The notes under the pieces are model-generated. The model was not told where the DNA came from. It saw only the letters and a program-made list of their open reading frames with translations, and searched no databases. DNA of 39,459 bases, taken from Gammaproteobacteria bacterium (GTDB lineage Bacteria; Pseudomonadota; Gammaproteobacteria; Ga0077536). Position numbers and translations under genes: made by a program. Positions 1-15,138 of the stretch are shown here, piece after piece. Each line of letters begins with the position of its first letter. The first letter of the stretch is position 1. The stretch lies in contig JACKNH010000031.1 of NCBI GenBank assembly GCA_024234975.1, positions 1 to 39,459 of the forward strand. Reading direction: 5' to 3'.

Positions 1-72
1 CTGCCCAAAGCAGAAGCCGAAGACGTCAAGAAGCAGTTGGAAGAAGCTGGCGCCAAGGTTGAACTCAAGTAA
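1..72 (+). CDS. rplL: 50S ribosomal protein L7/L12, C-terminal end (partial)
   Basis: The frame is open from base 1 and ends at a TAA. Its 23 residues finish in EEAGAKVELK, the expected C-terminus of L7/L12, the multicopy stalk protein of the large subunit that recruits translation factors. Only the last part of the C-terminal domain (final helix and strand) lies in the window. Position directly before rpoB is the standard rplKAJL-rpoBC arrangement, which supports the call. The 5' end is cut by the window edge, not by a mutation. Confidence 0.95.
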   Translation: MPKAEAEDVKKQLEEAGAKVELK

Positions 73-116
73 GCGCGACGCTTGCTTGCAACCTTTGCAT
101 CAGTAGCTGTTTTAAG

Positions 117-147
117 CACCGCGGTGGTCCTGGTGACCATCGCGGTG
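117..147 (+). terminator. Hairpin between rplL and rpoB, likely partial terminator or RNase III-type processing site
   Basis: Bases 117-129 pair with 135-147 in a 13-bp stem containing one G-U pair, closed by a 5-nt loop (CTGGT). No strong T-run follows (TGATGCTTTG), so full termination is unlikely. In E. coli the same gap holds an attenuator that lowers rpoBC expression relative to the ribosomal proteins, and an RNase III site. Equivalence here is inferred from position and structure. The rest of the 193-nt gap shows nothing else clear except the rpoB ribosome binding site. Confidence 0.55.
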
Positions 148-265
148 TGATGCTTTGTACAGAGTTTGAAGTTTGATATCCCGCGCTGGGGTGCCGCTGT
201 CGACCAGGCAGACTGGAACCAACCCAGCTCACGGACCTAAGGGCGTGCACTGACGAGGTAGTTTC

Positions 266-4342
<4,077 letters not shown>

Positions 4343-4387
4343 GGCGACGACGTAAACGGCATTCGAAGAGTTCGAGGAGAATTAAAC

Positions 4388-7300
4388 GTGCGAGACTTGT
4401 TAGACCTGCTCAAGACTCAGGGACAGTCAGAGGATTTCGATGCAATCAGCATCGGACTGGCGTCGCCCGAGAAAATCCGTTCGTGGTCGTTCGGCGAAGT
4501 CAAAAAACCGGAAACGATCAACTACCGTACCTTCAAACCGGAACGAGATGGCCTGTTCTGCGCCAAAATATTCGGGCCGGTCAAGGATTACGAATGCTTG
4601 TGCGGCAAGTACAAGCGTCTGAAGCATCGCGGCGTGGTCTGCGAAAAATGTGGTGTTGAAGTCACGCTGGCCAAGGTCCGCCGCGAACGTATGGGCCACA
4701 TCGAGTTGGCCAGCCCCGTTGCACACATCTGGTATCTGAAGTCGCTGCCGTCACGCATGGGCTTGCTGCTGGATATGACGCTGCGCGAGATCGAGCGCAT
4801 TCTGTATTTCGAGGCTTACGTCGTGATTGACGGCGGTATGACGGACCTTGAGCGCGGTCAGCTGCTGTCCGAAGAGTCATATCTGGAAGCGATTGAACAA
4901 TACGGTGACGACTTCTCGGCCAAAATGGGCGCGGAAGCCGTGTACGAGTTGTTGCGCACAACGGATCTGAACGAGGAAGTCGCCAAGCTGCGCGACGAAC
5001 TGCCGCGGACCAATTCCGAAACGAAGATCAAGAAGATCACCAAGCGGTTGAAGTTGATGGAAAGCTTCCTGCTGTCAGGTAACCGACCTGAATGGATGGT
5101 CATGAAAGTGTTACCGGTGTTGCCGCCGGAATTGCGGCCACTGGTGCCGCTGGATGGCGGTCGCTTCGCGACCTCCGATCTCAACGACCTTTACCGTCGC
5201 GTGATAAATCGCAATAACCGCTTGAAGCGGCTGCTTGATTTGAATGCGCCTGACATCATTGTGCGCAATGAAAAGCGCATGTTGCAGGAAGCGGTTGACG
5301 CACTGCTGGATAACGGTCGTCGCGGTCGTGCCATCACCGGTACCAACAAACTGCCGTTGAAGTCGCTGGCCGACATGATCAAGGGTAAGCAGGGTCGTTT
5401 CCGCCAGAACCTGCTCGGCAAGCGCGTTGACTACTCGGGTCGTTCGGTCATCGTTGTCGGTCCGACGCTCAAGCTGCAGCAGTGCGGCTTGCCGAAGAAG
5501 ATGGCATTGGAGCTGTTCAAGCCATTCATCTTCAGCAAACTGGAGCGGCGCGGTCTGGCTACCACTATCAAGGCTGCGAAGAAACTGGTCGAACGTGAAG
5601 GGCCGGAAGTCTGGGATATTCTCGAGGAGGTTATCCGTGAGCATCCTGTTCTGCTGAACCGCGCGCCGACGTTGCACCGCCTTGGTATTCAGGCGTTCGA
5701 GCCTGTGCTGATTGAAGGTAAGGCGATCCAGCTGCATCCGCTGGTGTGTACCGCGTTCAATGCTGACTTCGACGGCGACCAGATGGCCGTGCACGTGCCG
5801 TTGTCCATCGAAGCGCAGCTCGAGGCGCGCACATTGATGATGTCGACCAACAACATCCTCTCACCGGCAAACGGCGACCCGATCATCGTGCCGACGCAGG
5901 ACGTGGTCCTTGGCCTTTACTACATGACCCGCGAATCTGTCGCCGCCAAAGGCTCCGGCATGATTTTCTCGGACCTTTCGGAAGCGCATCGTGCCTATGA
6001 AACCGGTGCGGTATCGCTGCATGCCCGCTGCAAAGTGCGATTGACTGAAACAATCGTCGAAGCCGACGGCAGCCACCGCCAGGAGACCAACCTCGTTGAT
6101 ACGACTGTCGGTCGTGCAATGCTTTCGGCAGTGCTGCCGCCTGGTCTGCGCTTCACGTTGGTCAACAAAACCTTGAAGAAAAAGTCGATTTCCCAGCTGT
6201 TCGACGCCTGTTACCGTCGTGTCGGACTCAAGGAAACGGCCATATTTGCGGACCGCCTCATGTACATGGGATTCCGTCAGGCGACGCGCGCCGGTATCTC
6301 AATCGGCGTCGACGACATGGTTGTCCCGGATGAAAAGAGCGCGATTATCGCCAACGCTGAAGCCGGCGTTAAGGAAATCGAACAGCAATATGCCTCGGGT
6401 CTGGTAACGACCGGCGAACGCTATAACAAGGTCGTCGACATCTGGTCCCATACCAATGACCTCGTGGCGAAGGCCATGATGGAGAAGTTGGGCAAAGAGC
6501 AGGTCGAGAAGGCCGATGGCAGCAAAACCAGCCAGGAGTCATTCAATTCGATCTACATGATGGCGGACTCCGGCGCCCGCGGCAGCGCGGCCCAGATTCG
6601 TCAGCTGGCGGGCATGCGCGGCCTGATGGCCAAGCCGGATGGTTCGATCATCGAGACACCGATTACCGCGAACTTCCGTGAAGGCCTCAATGTTCTGCAG
6701 TACTTCATCTCGACCCATGGCGCACGTAAGGGTCTTGCGGACACCGCATTGAAGACTGCGAACTCCGGCTACCTTACCCGTCGTCTTGTCGACGTCGCAC
6801 AGGACCTGGTCGTCACCGAGCGTGATTGCGGTACTTCCGCGGGCATCACACTCACGCCGATCATTGAGGGCGGTGATGTTGTTGAAGCACTGCGCGATCG
6901 CGTACTTGGCCGTGTCATCGCTGAGGATGCGTTGGAGCCGGGCACCGGGGCATTGATTGTTCCGGCCGGTACGCTGCTCGACGAAAGCTGGGTCGAGAAG
7001 CTGGACAGCGCGGCCATCGACGAGGTCAAGGTACGTTCAGCCATCAGCTGTGATACCCGCTACGGCGTGTGCGCAAAATGCTATGGCCGCGACCTGGCCC
7101 GTGGTCACATTGTCAATGTCGGCGAAGCCGTTGGCGTCATGGCAGCACAATCCATTGGTGAACCTGGCACGCAGCTGACCATGCGTACCTTCCACATCGG
7201 TGGTGCAGCGTCGCAGGCCGCAGCCGTCAGCAGCGTCGAAACCAAATCACGCGGCACGGTTCGTTTGCACAACATCAAGTTGCTGGAGCGCGAAGGCGGC

Positions 7301-8620
7301 GGTTCGGTCGCAGTCTCCCGTTCAGGCGAAATCGTCGTCATCGACGAAAATGGTCGTGAGCGCGAGCGCTACAAGGTGCCCTACGGCGCCCACATCCGAG
7401 TTGGTGGTGATGATCGCGTCGAAGCCGGGCAGCTGCTGGCGACCTGGGACCCGCACACCCACCCGGTCATCACCGAAGTGCAGGGGCGCGTCGTCCTCAA
7501 GGACATCGTCGAAGGCGTTACGGTCATGCGCCAGGTCGACGAAATCACGGGTCTGTCGAGCATCGTTGTGACCGAGGCCAAGCAGCGCGGCTCATCGGCC
7601 AAGGACCTGCGTCCGTTGATTCAGCTCGTCAACGAAAAAGGCGATCAGCTGATGATTCCGGGTACCAACATCCCGGCGCATTACTTTGTGCCACCTCGTG
7701 CAATTATCACCGTGACCGACGGTGGTGAAGTGAAGGTAGGCGATACCCTGGCCCGTATCCCGCAGGAATCGGCCAAGACCCGTGACATTACCGGCGGTCT
7801 GCCGCGCGTCGCGGACCTGTTCGAAGCCCGGAAACCGAAGGAACCCGCCATTCTGGCAGAGGCCACCGGTACCGTAAGCTTCGGCAAGGACACCAAAGGC
7901 AAGCAGCGGGTGGTTATCACTGCTGAAGATGGGGCCGAGGTCGAAACGCTGATCCCGAAATGGCGTCATGTCACCGTGTTCGAAGGTGAACATGTCGAAA
8001 AAGGCGAAACCATCGTCGACGGCGCACCAGACCCGCATGACATTCTGCGCTTGCAAGGCGTGCGGGCGCTGACCGAGTTCATCGTCAACGAAGTGCAGGA
8101 CGTCTACCGCCTGCAGGGTGTGAAAATCAACGACAAGCACATCGAAGTCATTGTGCGCCAGATGCTGCGTAAGATTGAAGTCGCCAATCCCGGTGATACT
8201 CGCTTCCTCACAGGCGAGCAAATCGAACGTGAGCGCCTGCTGGAAGAAAACGAGCGCATGCGCAGCACGGGTAAGGAAGAAGCCGGGTTCGACCAGATGT
8301 TGCTGGGTATCACCAAGGCATCGCTGTCTACCGAGTCCTTCATCTCTGCGGCATCGTTCCAGGAAACGACTCGTGTCCTGACCGAAGCCTCAGTAAGCGG
8401 TAAGCGCGACGACCTTCGCGGTTTGAAGGAGAACGTCATCGTCGGTCGACTGATTCCAGCTGGAACCGGGTTCTCCTACCACGCGCAACGCCGGCTGAGC
8501 CGACAGCAACTGTCGGATCCGGCACGGGTGGCAGCGGAGTTTGCAGCTCTGACCGAAGAGGCCACAGCAGGTGACGACAACGCCACGCCGGCGGATGCGA
8601 GCAGCGCCGGCGAAGAGTAA
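4388..8620 (+). CDS. rpoC: DNA-directed RNA polymerase subunit beta'
   Basis: This is the beta' catalytic subunit, 1410 residues (E. coli 1407). The Mg-binding motif NADFDGDQ gives D460, D462 and D464, at exactly the E. coli numbers. The N-terminal zinc site is C70, C72, C85, C88. The second zinc site is C814, C888, C895, C898, again identical in number to E. coli. The C-terminus keeps the SFQETTRVLTEA region and ends in an acidic tail. The start is GTG, preceded by GAGGAGA, and E. coli rpoC also starts with GTG. It follows rpoB by 45 nt. An inverted repeat and a promoter for the next gene group begin about 10 nt after its stop. Confidence 0.99.
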   Translation: MRDLLDLLKTQGQSEDFDAISIGLASPEKIRSWSFGEVKKPETINYRTFKPERDGLFCAKIFGPVKDYECLCGKYKRLKHRGVVCEKCGVEVTLAKVRRERMGHIELASPVAHIWYLKSLPSRMGLLLDMTLREIERILYFEAYVVIDGGMTDLERGQLLSEESYLEAIEQYGDDFSAKMGAEAVYELLRTTDLNEEVAKLRDELPRTNSETKIKKITKRLKLMESFLLSGNRPEWMVMKVLPVLPPELRPLVPLDGGRFATSDLNDLYRRVINRNNRLKRLLDLNAPDIIVRNEKRMLQEAVDALLDNGRRGRAITGTNKLPLKSLADMIKGKQGRFRQNLLGKRVDYSGRSVIVVGPTLKLQQCGLPKKMALELFKPFIFSKLERRGLATTIKAAKKLVEREGPEVWDILEEVIREHPVLLNRAPTLHRLGIQAFEPVLIEGKAIQLHPLVCTAFNADFDGDQMAVHVPLSIEAQLEARTLMMSTNNILSPANGDPIIVPTQDVVLGLYYMTRESVAAKGSGMIFSDLSEAHRAYETGAVSLHARCKVRLTETIVEADGSHRQETNLVDTTVGRAMLSAVLPPGLRFTLVNKTLKKKSISQLFDACYRRVGLKETAIFADRLMYMGFRQATRAGISIGVDDMVVPDEKSAIIANAEAGVKEIEQQYASGLVTTGERYNKVVDIWSHTNDLVAKAMMEKLGKEQVEKADGSKTSQESFNSIYMMADSGARGSAAQIRQLAGMRGLMAKPDGSIIETPITANFREGLNVLQYFISTHGARKGLADTALKTANSGYLTRRLVDVAQDLVVTERDCGTSAGITLTPIIEGGDVVEALRDRVLGRVIAEDALEPGTGALIVPAGTLLDESWVEKLDSAAIDEVKVRSAISCDTRYGVCAKCYGRDLARGHIVNVGEAVGVMAAQSIGEPGTQLTMRTFHIGGAASQAAAVSSVETKSRGTVRLHNIKLLEREGGGSVAVSRSGEIVVIDENGRERERYKVPYGAHIRVGGDDRVEAGQLLATWDPHTHPVITEVQGRVVLKDIVEGVTVMRQVDEITGLSSIVVTEAKQRGSSAKDLRPLIQLVNEKGDQLMIPGTNIPAHYFVPPRAIITVTDGGEVKVGDTLARIPQESAKTRDITGGLPRVADLFEARKPKEPAILAEATGTVSFGKDTKGKQRVVITAEDGAEVETLIPKWRHVTVFEGEHVEKGETIVDGAPDPHDILRLQGVRALTEFIVNEVQDVYRLQGVKINDKHIEVIVRQMLRKIEVANPGDTRFLTGEQIERERLLEENERMRSTGKEEAGFDQMLLGITKASLSTESFISAASFQETTRVLTEASVSGKRDDLRGLKENVIVGRLIPAGTGFSYHAQRRLSRQQLSDPARVAAEFAALTEEATAGDDNATPADASSAGEE

Positions 8621-8631
8621 GACAGTTGGGG

Positions 8632-8657
8632 TACCCCGGCTGTTGACAGCCGGGGTA
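8632..8657. repeat. 10-bp perfect inverted repeat downstream of rpoC
   Basis: TACCCCGGCT (8632-8641) is the exact reverse complement of AGCCGGGGTA (8648-8657), with a 6-nt loop GTTGAC. As RNA it would be a stable hairpin 11 nt after the rpoC stop and could end or protect rpoBC mRNA. No T-run follows, so it is a poor intrinsic terminator. The loop and the first base of the right arm form the -35 element of the promoter at 8643-8671, so the repeat could instead be a DNA operator. Which role applies is not decidable from sequence. Confidence 0.7.
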
Positions 8658-8671
8658 TCGCACACTAGAAT
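8643..8671 (+). promoter_or_regulatory. Near-consensus sigma-70 promoter upstream of the str operon
   Basis: TTGACA (8643-8648) is a perfect -35. It is followed by a 17-nt spacer and TAGAAT (8666-8671), five of six matches to the -10 consensus. Transcription would start near 8678 and read toward rpsL. The bases after the -10 (CGCGCACC) are G+C-rich, a discriminator typical of promoters under stringent (ppGpp/DksA) control, as expected for ribosomal genes. This is by far the best promoter match noticed in the window. The start site is predicted, not observed. Confidence 0.75.
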
Positions 8672-9193
8672 CGCGCACCTTTCGCACCGGTGGGATCACG
8701 AACTGACCTGACGGGCGATTGACGGGAATTGAAGAGCGCCAGGTTCCACGCGCTTGAGGTTAAAGCAGTTCGAATCCCGCACGGGGCCACCTGTGCGAAT
8801 CCGCCATTTTCTGTCGGGTTACTGGAAACGTACCGCCTCCGACCATCAAGCCACAGAAACCGGGCACTCAGGCTGGAGAAGCGACCCGAACGCCATGTGA
8901 GCGTCCGGTTCGAACCGCAACCCGTAATAGTTAAATGAGTTACGGGTCGGCAGCGGCTAGTTAGCGAAAACCGGACGAATTCAAGGCCACGGCGCACGTG
9001 CGTCAGTGGCTATTCGTCTTAATAAAACCTGCAACCTGCAACAACACAAAGCCCGGAACAGCCTCACAACGCGCAAGCGGAGGCAGGCGGGCTGACCCCA
9101 AGGCGGTTCGAGTCTCGATACGTCGATAGCCTGAGCCTGTGCCGGTGGCACAGGTCTGCGGCCGGGTAGTGTTTGGCGGAAACGGAAGAAAAC
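8672..9193 (+). promoter_or_regulatory. Long, hairpin-rich leader between the str promoter and rpsL
   Basis: These roughly 520 bases hold no convincing gene. If the promoter at 8643-8671 is used, they form an unusually long 5' leader. Helices seen by eye are: 8778-8785 with 8790-8797 (8 bp, one G-U); 8808-8814 with 8853-8859 (7 bp); 8902-8910 with 8969-8977 (9 bp), enclosing 8915-8918 with 8953-8956 and 8920-8927 with 8940-8947 (8 bp); 8974-8980 with 9012-9018 (7 bp), enclosing 8985-8990 with 9006-9011; and 9136-9143 with 9147-9154 (8 bp). Two of these are mutually exclusive. A 7-mer CCTGCAA is repeated in tandem at 9028-9041. Three TTCGA motifs (8769, 8908, 9107) resemble tRNA T-loops, but no cloverleaf can be built around them. 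Confidence 0.5.
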
Positions 9194-9568
9194 ATGGCAA
9201 CAATCAACCAATTGGTACGCAAACCGCGCAAGCGGCAAGTAGAAAAAAGCAGTGTGCCGGCGCTGGAGGGTTGTCCTCAGAAGCGCGGGGTTTGCACTCG
9301 CGTATATACCACCACTCCGAAGAAGCCGAACTCCGCGCTGCGTAAGGTTGCCCGCGTACGCCTGACCAATGGCCAGGAAGTCACCACGTATATCGGCGGT
9401 GAAGGTCACAACCTGCAGGAACACTCGGTCATTCTGATCCGCGGCGGTCGCGTCAAGGACCTTCCCGGTGTGCGTTACCACACGGTGCGCGGCACGCTCG
9501 ACACCTCCGGGGTAGCCAAGCGTCGTCAGGGCCGTTCGAAATACGGCGCCAAGCGTCCGAAGGGCTGA
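9194..9568 (+). CDS. rpsL: 30S ribosomal protein S12
   Basis: S12 lies at the decoding centre of the small subunit and sets accuracy and streptomycin response. It is 124 residues, the same as E. coli, beginning MATINQLVRKPRK. An in-frame TTG seven codons upstream (9173) would add residues no family member has, so the ATG at 9194 behind GGAAGAA is chosen. The streptomycin-determining lysines K43 (TTPKKPNS) and K88 are wild type. D89 in KDLPG is the site methylthiolated by RimO in related bacteria. It is the first gene after the 573-nt gap and heads rpsL-rpsG-fusA-tuf. Confidence 0.99.
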   Translation: MATINQLVRKPRKRQVEKSSVPALEGCPQKRGVCTRVYTTTPKKPNSALRKVARVRLTNGQEVTTYIGGEGHNLQEHSVILIRGGRVKDLPGVRYHTVRGTLDTSGVAKRRQGRSKYGAKRPKG

Positions 9569-9617
9569 GCAACGCTCGGCAACAGATATTCAACGAATCC
9601 AAACGGCAGATTGAATC

Positions 9618-10088
9618 ATGTCCAGAAGGCATAGTGCGGTACGCAGGGACATCCTCCCCGACCCGAAATTCGGCAATCAGACGGTAGCCAAGTTCATCAA
9701 TATGCTGATGGACAGTGGCAAGAAATCCACTGCCGAAGGCATCGTTTACGGCGCATTGGATCAGCTGGGTAAAGCTGGCAAGGGTGAAGCGATCGAAGTC
9801 TTCCAGCGAGCACTGGAGAATGTCGAACCCCGCGTCGAGGTGAAATCCCGCCGCGTTGGTGGTGCGACATACCAGGTGCCGGTTGAAGTCCGTCCCCACC
9901 GCCGTGCCGCCCTGGCCATGCGCTGGGTAGTGGATGCCGCACGCAAACGTGGCGAAAAGTCCATGGGAATGCGCCTGGCAGCGGAACTGCTCGAGGCCTC
10001 AGACAACCGCGGTACGGCTGTGAAGAAGCGTGAAGACACGCACAAGATGGCTGACGCAAACCGCGCATTTGCGCACTACCGCTGGTAA
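9618..10088 (+). CDS. rpsG: 30S ribosomal protein S7
   Basis: S7 is a primary 16S rRNA binder that nucleates assembly of the small-subunit head and contacts E-site tRNA. Its 156 residues are the usual length, starting MSRRHSAVRRDILPDPKFGN and containing the typical TYQVPVEV segment. It follows rpsL by 49 nt. In E. coli S7 represses its own operon by binding the rpsL-rpsG junction. I could not build a comparable extended structure in this short gap, so that control is uncertain here. Confidence 0.99.
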   Translation: MSRRHSAVRRDILPDPKFGNQTVAKFINMLMDSGKKSTAEGIVYGALDQLGKAGKGEAIEVFQRALENVEPRVEVKSRRVGGATYQVPVEVRPHRRAALAMRWVVDAARKRGEKSMGMRLAAELLEASDNRGTAVKKREDTHKMADANRAFAHYRW

Positions 10089-10152
10089 CCCGGCGGATAA
10101 CCGGCAGCAGACCGCTTAATCGCAGCTAGCAGACAGAAGAAGAGATTCGACC

Positions 10153-12249
<2,097 letters not shown>

Positions 12250-12282
12250 ACAGTCCAATTCATCTTTTAGGGGTTAACGACC

Positions 12283-13473
<1,191 letters not shown>

Positions 13474-13537
13474 CAGGCGCCGCCCTGAGAGTTAATTTGT
13501 AAGCAGCATTCGCATAGCGTAAAGCGCGGGACGAACC

Positions 13538-13849
13538 ATGAACCAGCAGGTTATCAGAATCAGATTAAAAGCCTTCGATCACCGGTTGATCGACCAGTCG
13601 ACGCGTGAAATCGTCGAAACGGCAAAGCGTACCGGTGCCCAGGTGAAAGGGCCGATCCCGCTGCCGACGAAAAAAGAGCGATTCACGGTGTTGATTTCGC
13701 CTCACGCCGACAAGGATGCGCGCGATCAGTACGAATTGCGTACCCATAAGCGATTGCTGGATATCGTTAACCCGACGGACAAGACGGTGGACGCGCTGAT
13801 GAAGCTCGATCTGGCTGCCGGCGTCGAAGTCCAAATCAAACTGAACTAG
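13538..13849 (+). CDS. rpsJ: 30S ribosomal protein S10
   Basis: S10 (NusE) is a small-subunit head protein that also joins NusB in antitermination complexes and links RNA polymerase to the leading ribosome through NusG. Its 103 residues equal the E. coli length, with IRLKAFDHRLIDQS near the start and THKRLLDIVNPT near residue 70. It heads the S10 gene group and lies only 64 nt after tuf. That gap has no recognisable terminator or promoter and no room for the long L4-responsive leader E. coli has here. Confidence 0.99.
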   Translation: MNQQVIRIRLKAFDHRLIDQSTREIVETAKRTGAQVKGPIPLPTKKERFTVLISPHADKDARDQYELRTHKRLLDIVNPTDKTVDALMKLDLAAGVEVQIKLN

Positions 13850-13860
13850 GAATCGCTGCG

Positions 13861-14499
13861 ATGTTAGGCGTCATTGGACGAAAATGCGGCATGACCCGCG
13901 TATTTACCGAGGCCGGCGATTCGGTGCCCGTTACGGTTATCGAGGTCGCTCCGAATCGTGTTACCCGCGTGAAGACCCCGGATACTGACGGCTATTTCGC
14001 CGTGCAGGTCACGATCGGTGAGCGGCACCACAACCGGATCGGCAAGTCAGAAGCCGGTGAGTACACCAAGGCCGGTGTCGATGCAGGGCGTGGACTCTGG
14101 GAGTTCCGTCTGCAGGATGGTGGCCAGGCCGAAGGCTTGCAGCCGGGATCCGAAATCAAAGTCGACATCTTCAGCGAAGGCCAGAAAGTGGACGTCTCCG
14201 GACGAACGATTGGTAAAGGCTTCCAGGGCGTTATCAAGCGCTATCACTTCGCAACCCAGGACGCCACCCACGGCAACTCACTGTCGCATCGTGCGCCGGG
14301 TTCGACCGGTCAACGTCAGACGCCGGGTCGTGTCTTCAAAGGCAAGCGCATGGCCGGTCATATGGGCGCGGTCAATCGTACCGTCCAGAGCCTCGAAGTC
14401 GTCCGCGTCGATGCCGAACGGAACCTGTTGCTGGTCAAGGGCGCTGTTCCAGGCTCCCGCGGTGGTGACGTGACCGTAATGCCGGCCGTCAAGGGCTAA
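13861..14499 (+). CDS. rplC: 50S ribosomal protein L3
   Basis: L3 binds 23S rRNA early in assembly and extends a loop toward the peptidyl transferase centre. It is 212 residues and starts MLGVIGRKCGMTRVF. The central loop has SHRAPGSTGQRQTPGRVFKG. The glutamine in the GQ-x-QTPG element is the kind methylated by PrmB in E. coli. The start is 11 nt after rpsJ, behind GGAATCG. The length is as usual for the family and nothing is missing. Confidence 0.99.
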   Translation: MLGVIGRKCGMTRVFTEAGDSVPVTVIEVAPNRVTRVKTPDTDGYFAVQVTIGERHHNRIGKSEAGEYTKAGVDAGRGLWEFRLQDGGQAEGLQPGSEIKVDIFSEGQKVDVSGRTIGKGFQGVIKRYHFATQDATHGNSLSHRAPGSTGQRQTPGRVFKGKRMAGHMGAVNRTVQSLEVVRVDAERNLLLVKGAVPGSRGGDVTVMPAVKG

Positions 14500-14517
14500 A
14501 GTCAGGAATAACAGACC

Positions 14518-15138
14518 ATGCAACTGAGCATACTCTCAACAACCGGCGGCGCAGCCAAGGGCAACCTTGACGTCGCGGATACGGTGTTCGGCGTGCCGTA
14601 CAACGAGCCGATGATTCATCAGGTGGTCACAGCGTTTCAGGCTGCTGCACGCTCCGGCACCAAGGCGCAGAAAACCCGCGCCGAAGTACGCGGTGGCGGT
14701 GCCAAGCCCTGGCGCCAGAAAGGCACCGGCAGCGCCCGCGCAGGTACCTCCCGCGGCCCGCTCTGGCGTGGCGGCGGTCGGGCATTTGCAGCTCGCCCAC
14801 GCGACTACTCGCAGAAGGTCAATCGCAAGGTTTACCGTGGGGCCATGCGCTCAATCCTCGCCGAGTTGCTCCGTCAGGGCCGGTTGCTCGTCGTCGACCA
14901 GTTCGAACCGGAATCACCGAAGACCAAGCAGTTGCTTGCGCTGTTGAATGGATTGAATGTCAGTGATGTGTTGATCGTCGCAGATGAGCTCGGCGAAAAC
15001 CTGTGGCTCGCGGCCCGCAATGTGCCAAGCATCGGCCTCGCAGACGTAGCCGCAATTGATCCTGTGATCCTGATGGCATATGACAACGTCGTCGTCACCG
15101 AGGCGGCCATCCGCAAGATCGAGGAGCAGCTGCAATGA
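14518..15138 (+). CDS. rplD: 50S ribosomal protein L4
   Basis: L4 lines the peptide exit tunnel constriction. In E. coli it also represses the S10 operon and inhibits RNase E. It is 206 residues. The extended tunnel loop, rich in Gly, Arg and Lys, is visible around residues 50-90 (RGGGAKPWRQKGTGSARAG). Its TGA overlaps the rplW ATG by four bases (ATGA), indicating coupled translation. L4-dependent attenuation of the E. coli kind is doubtful here because the required leader before rpsJ is absent. Confidence 0.99.
   Translation: MQLSILSTTGGAAKGNLDVADTVFGVPYNEPMIHQVVTAFQAAARSGTKAQKTRAEVRGGGAKPWRQKGTGSARAGTSRGPLWRGGGRAFAARPRDYSQKVNRKVYRGAMRSILAELLRQGRLLVVDQFEPESPKTKQLLALLNGLNVSDVLIVADELGENLWLAARNVPSIGLADVAAIDPVILMAYDNVVVTEAAIRKIEEQLQ

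Noticed and set aside
8729..8938. 69-codon open frame with TTG start inside the leader
   Set aside because: Weak start context, no recognisable protein features, and it covers the helical elements. A leader peptide cannot be excluded but has no positive support.
8935..8964. Nine-codon ORF (MSYGSAAAS) within the leader hairpin region
   Set aside because: No Shine-Dalgarno and no run of regulatory codons; length is expected by chance.
8974..9018. Intrinsic terminator on the - strand (hairpin followed by CGGTTTTCG)
   Set aside because: No - strand gene or promoter feeds it, and the helix has large internal mismatches; treated as part of the leader fold instead.
8760..9120. Three tRNA T-loop-like motifs (GTTCGAATCC, GGTTCGAACC, GGTTCGAGTC) as tRNA genes or remnants
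   Set aside because: No matching T-stem, acceptor stem or anticodon arm can be built around any of them on either strand; the second is simply a 12-bp palindrome.
13474..13537. L4-responsive S10 leader before rpsJ
   Set aside because: Only 64 nt are available and no multi-hairpin structure or promoter is visible.
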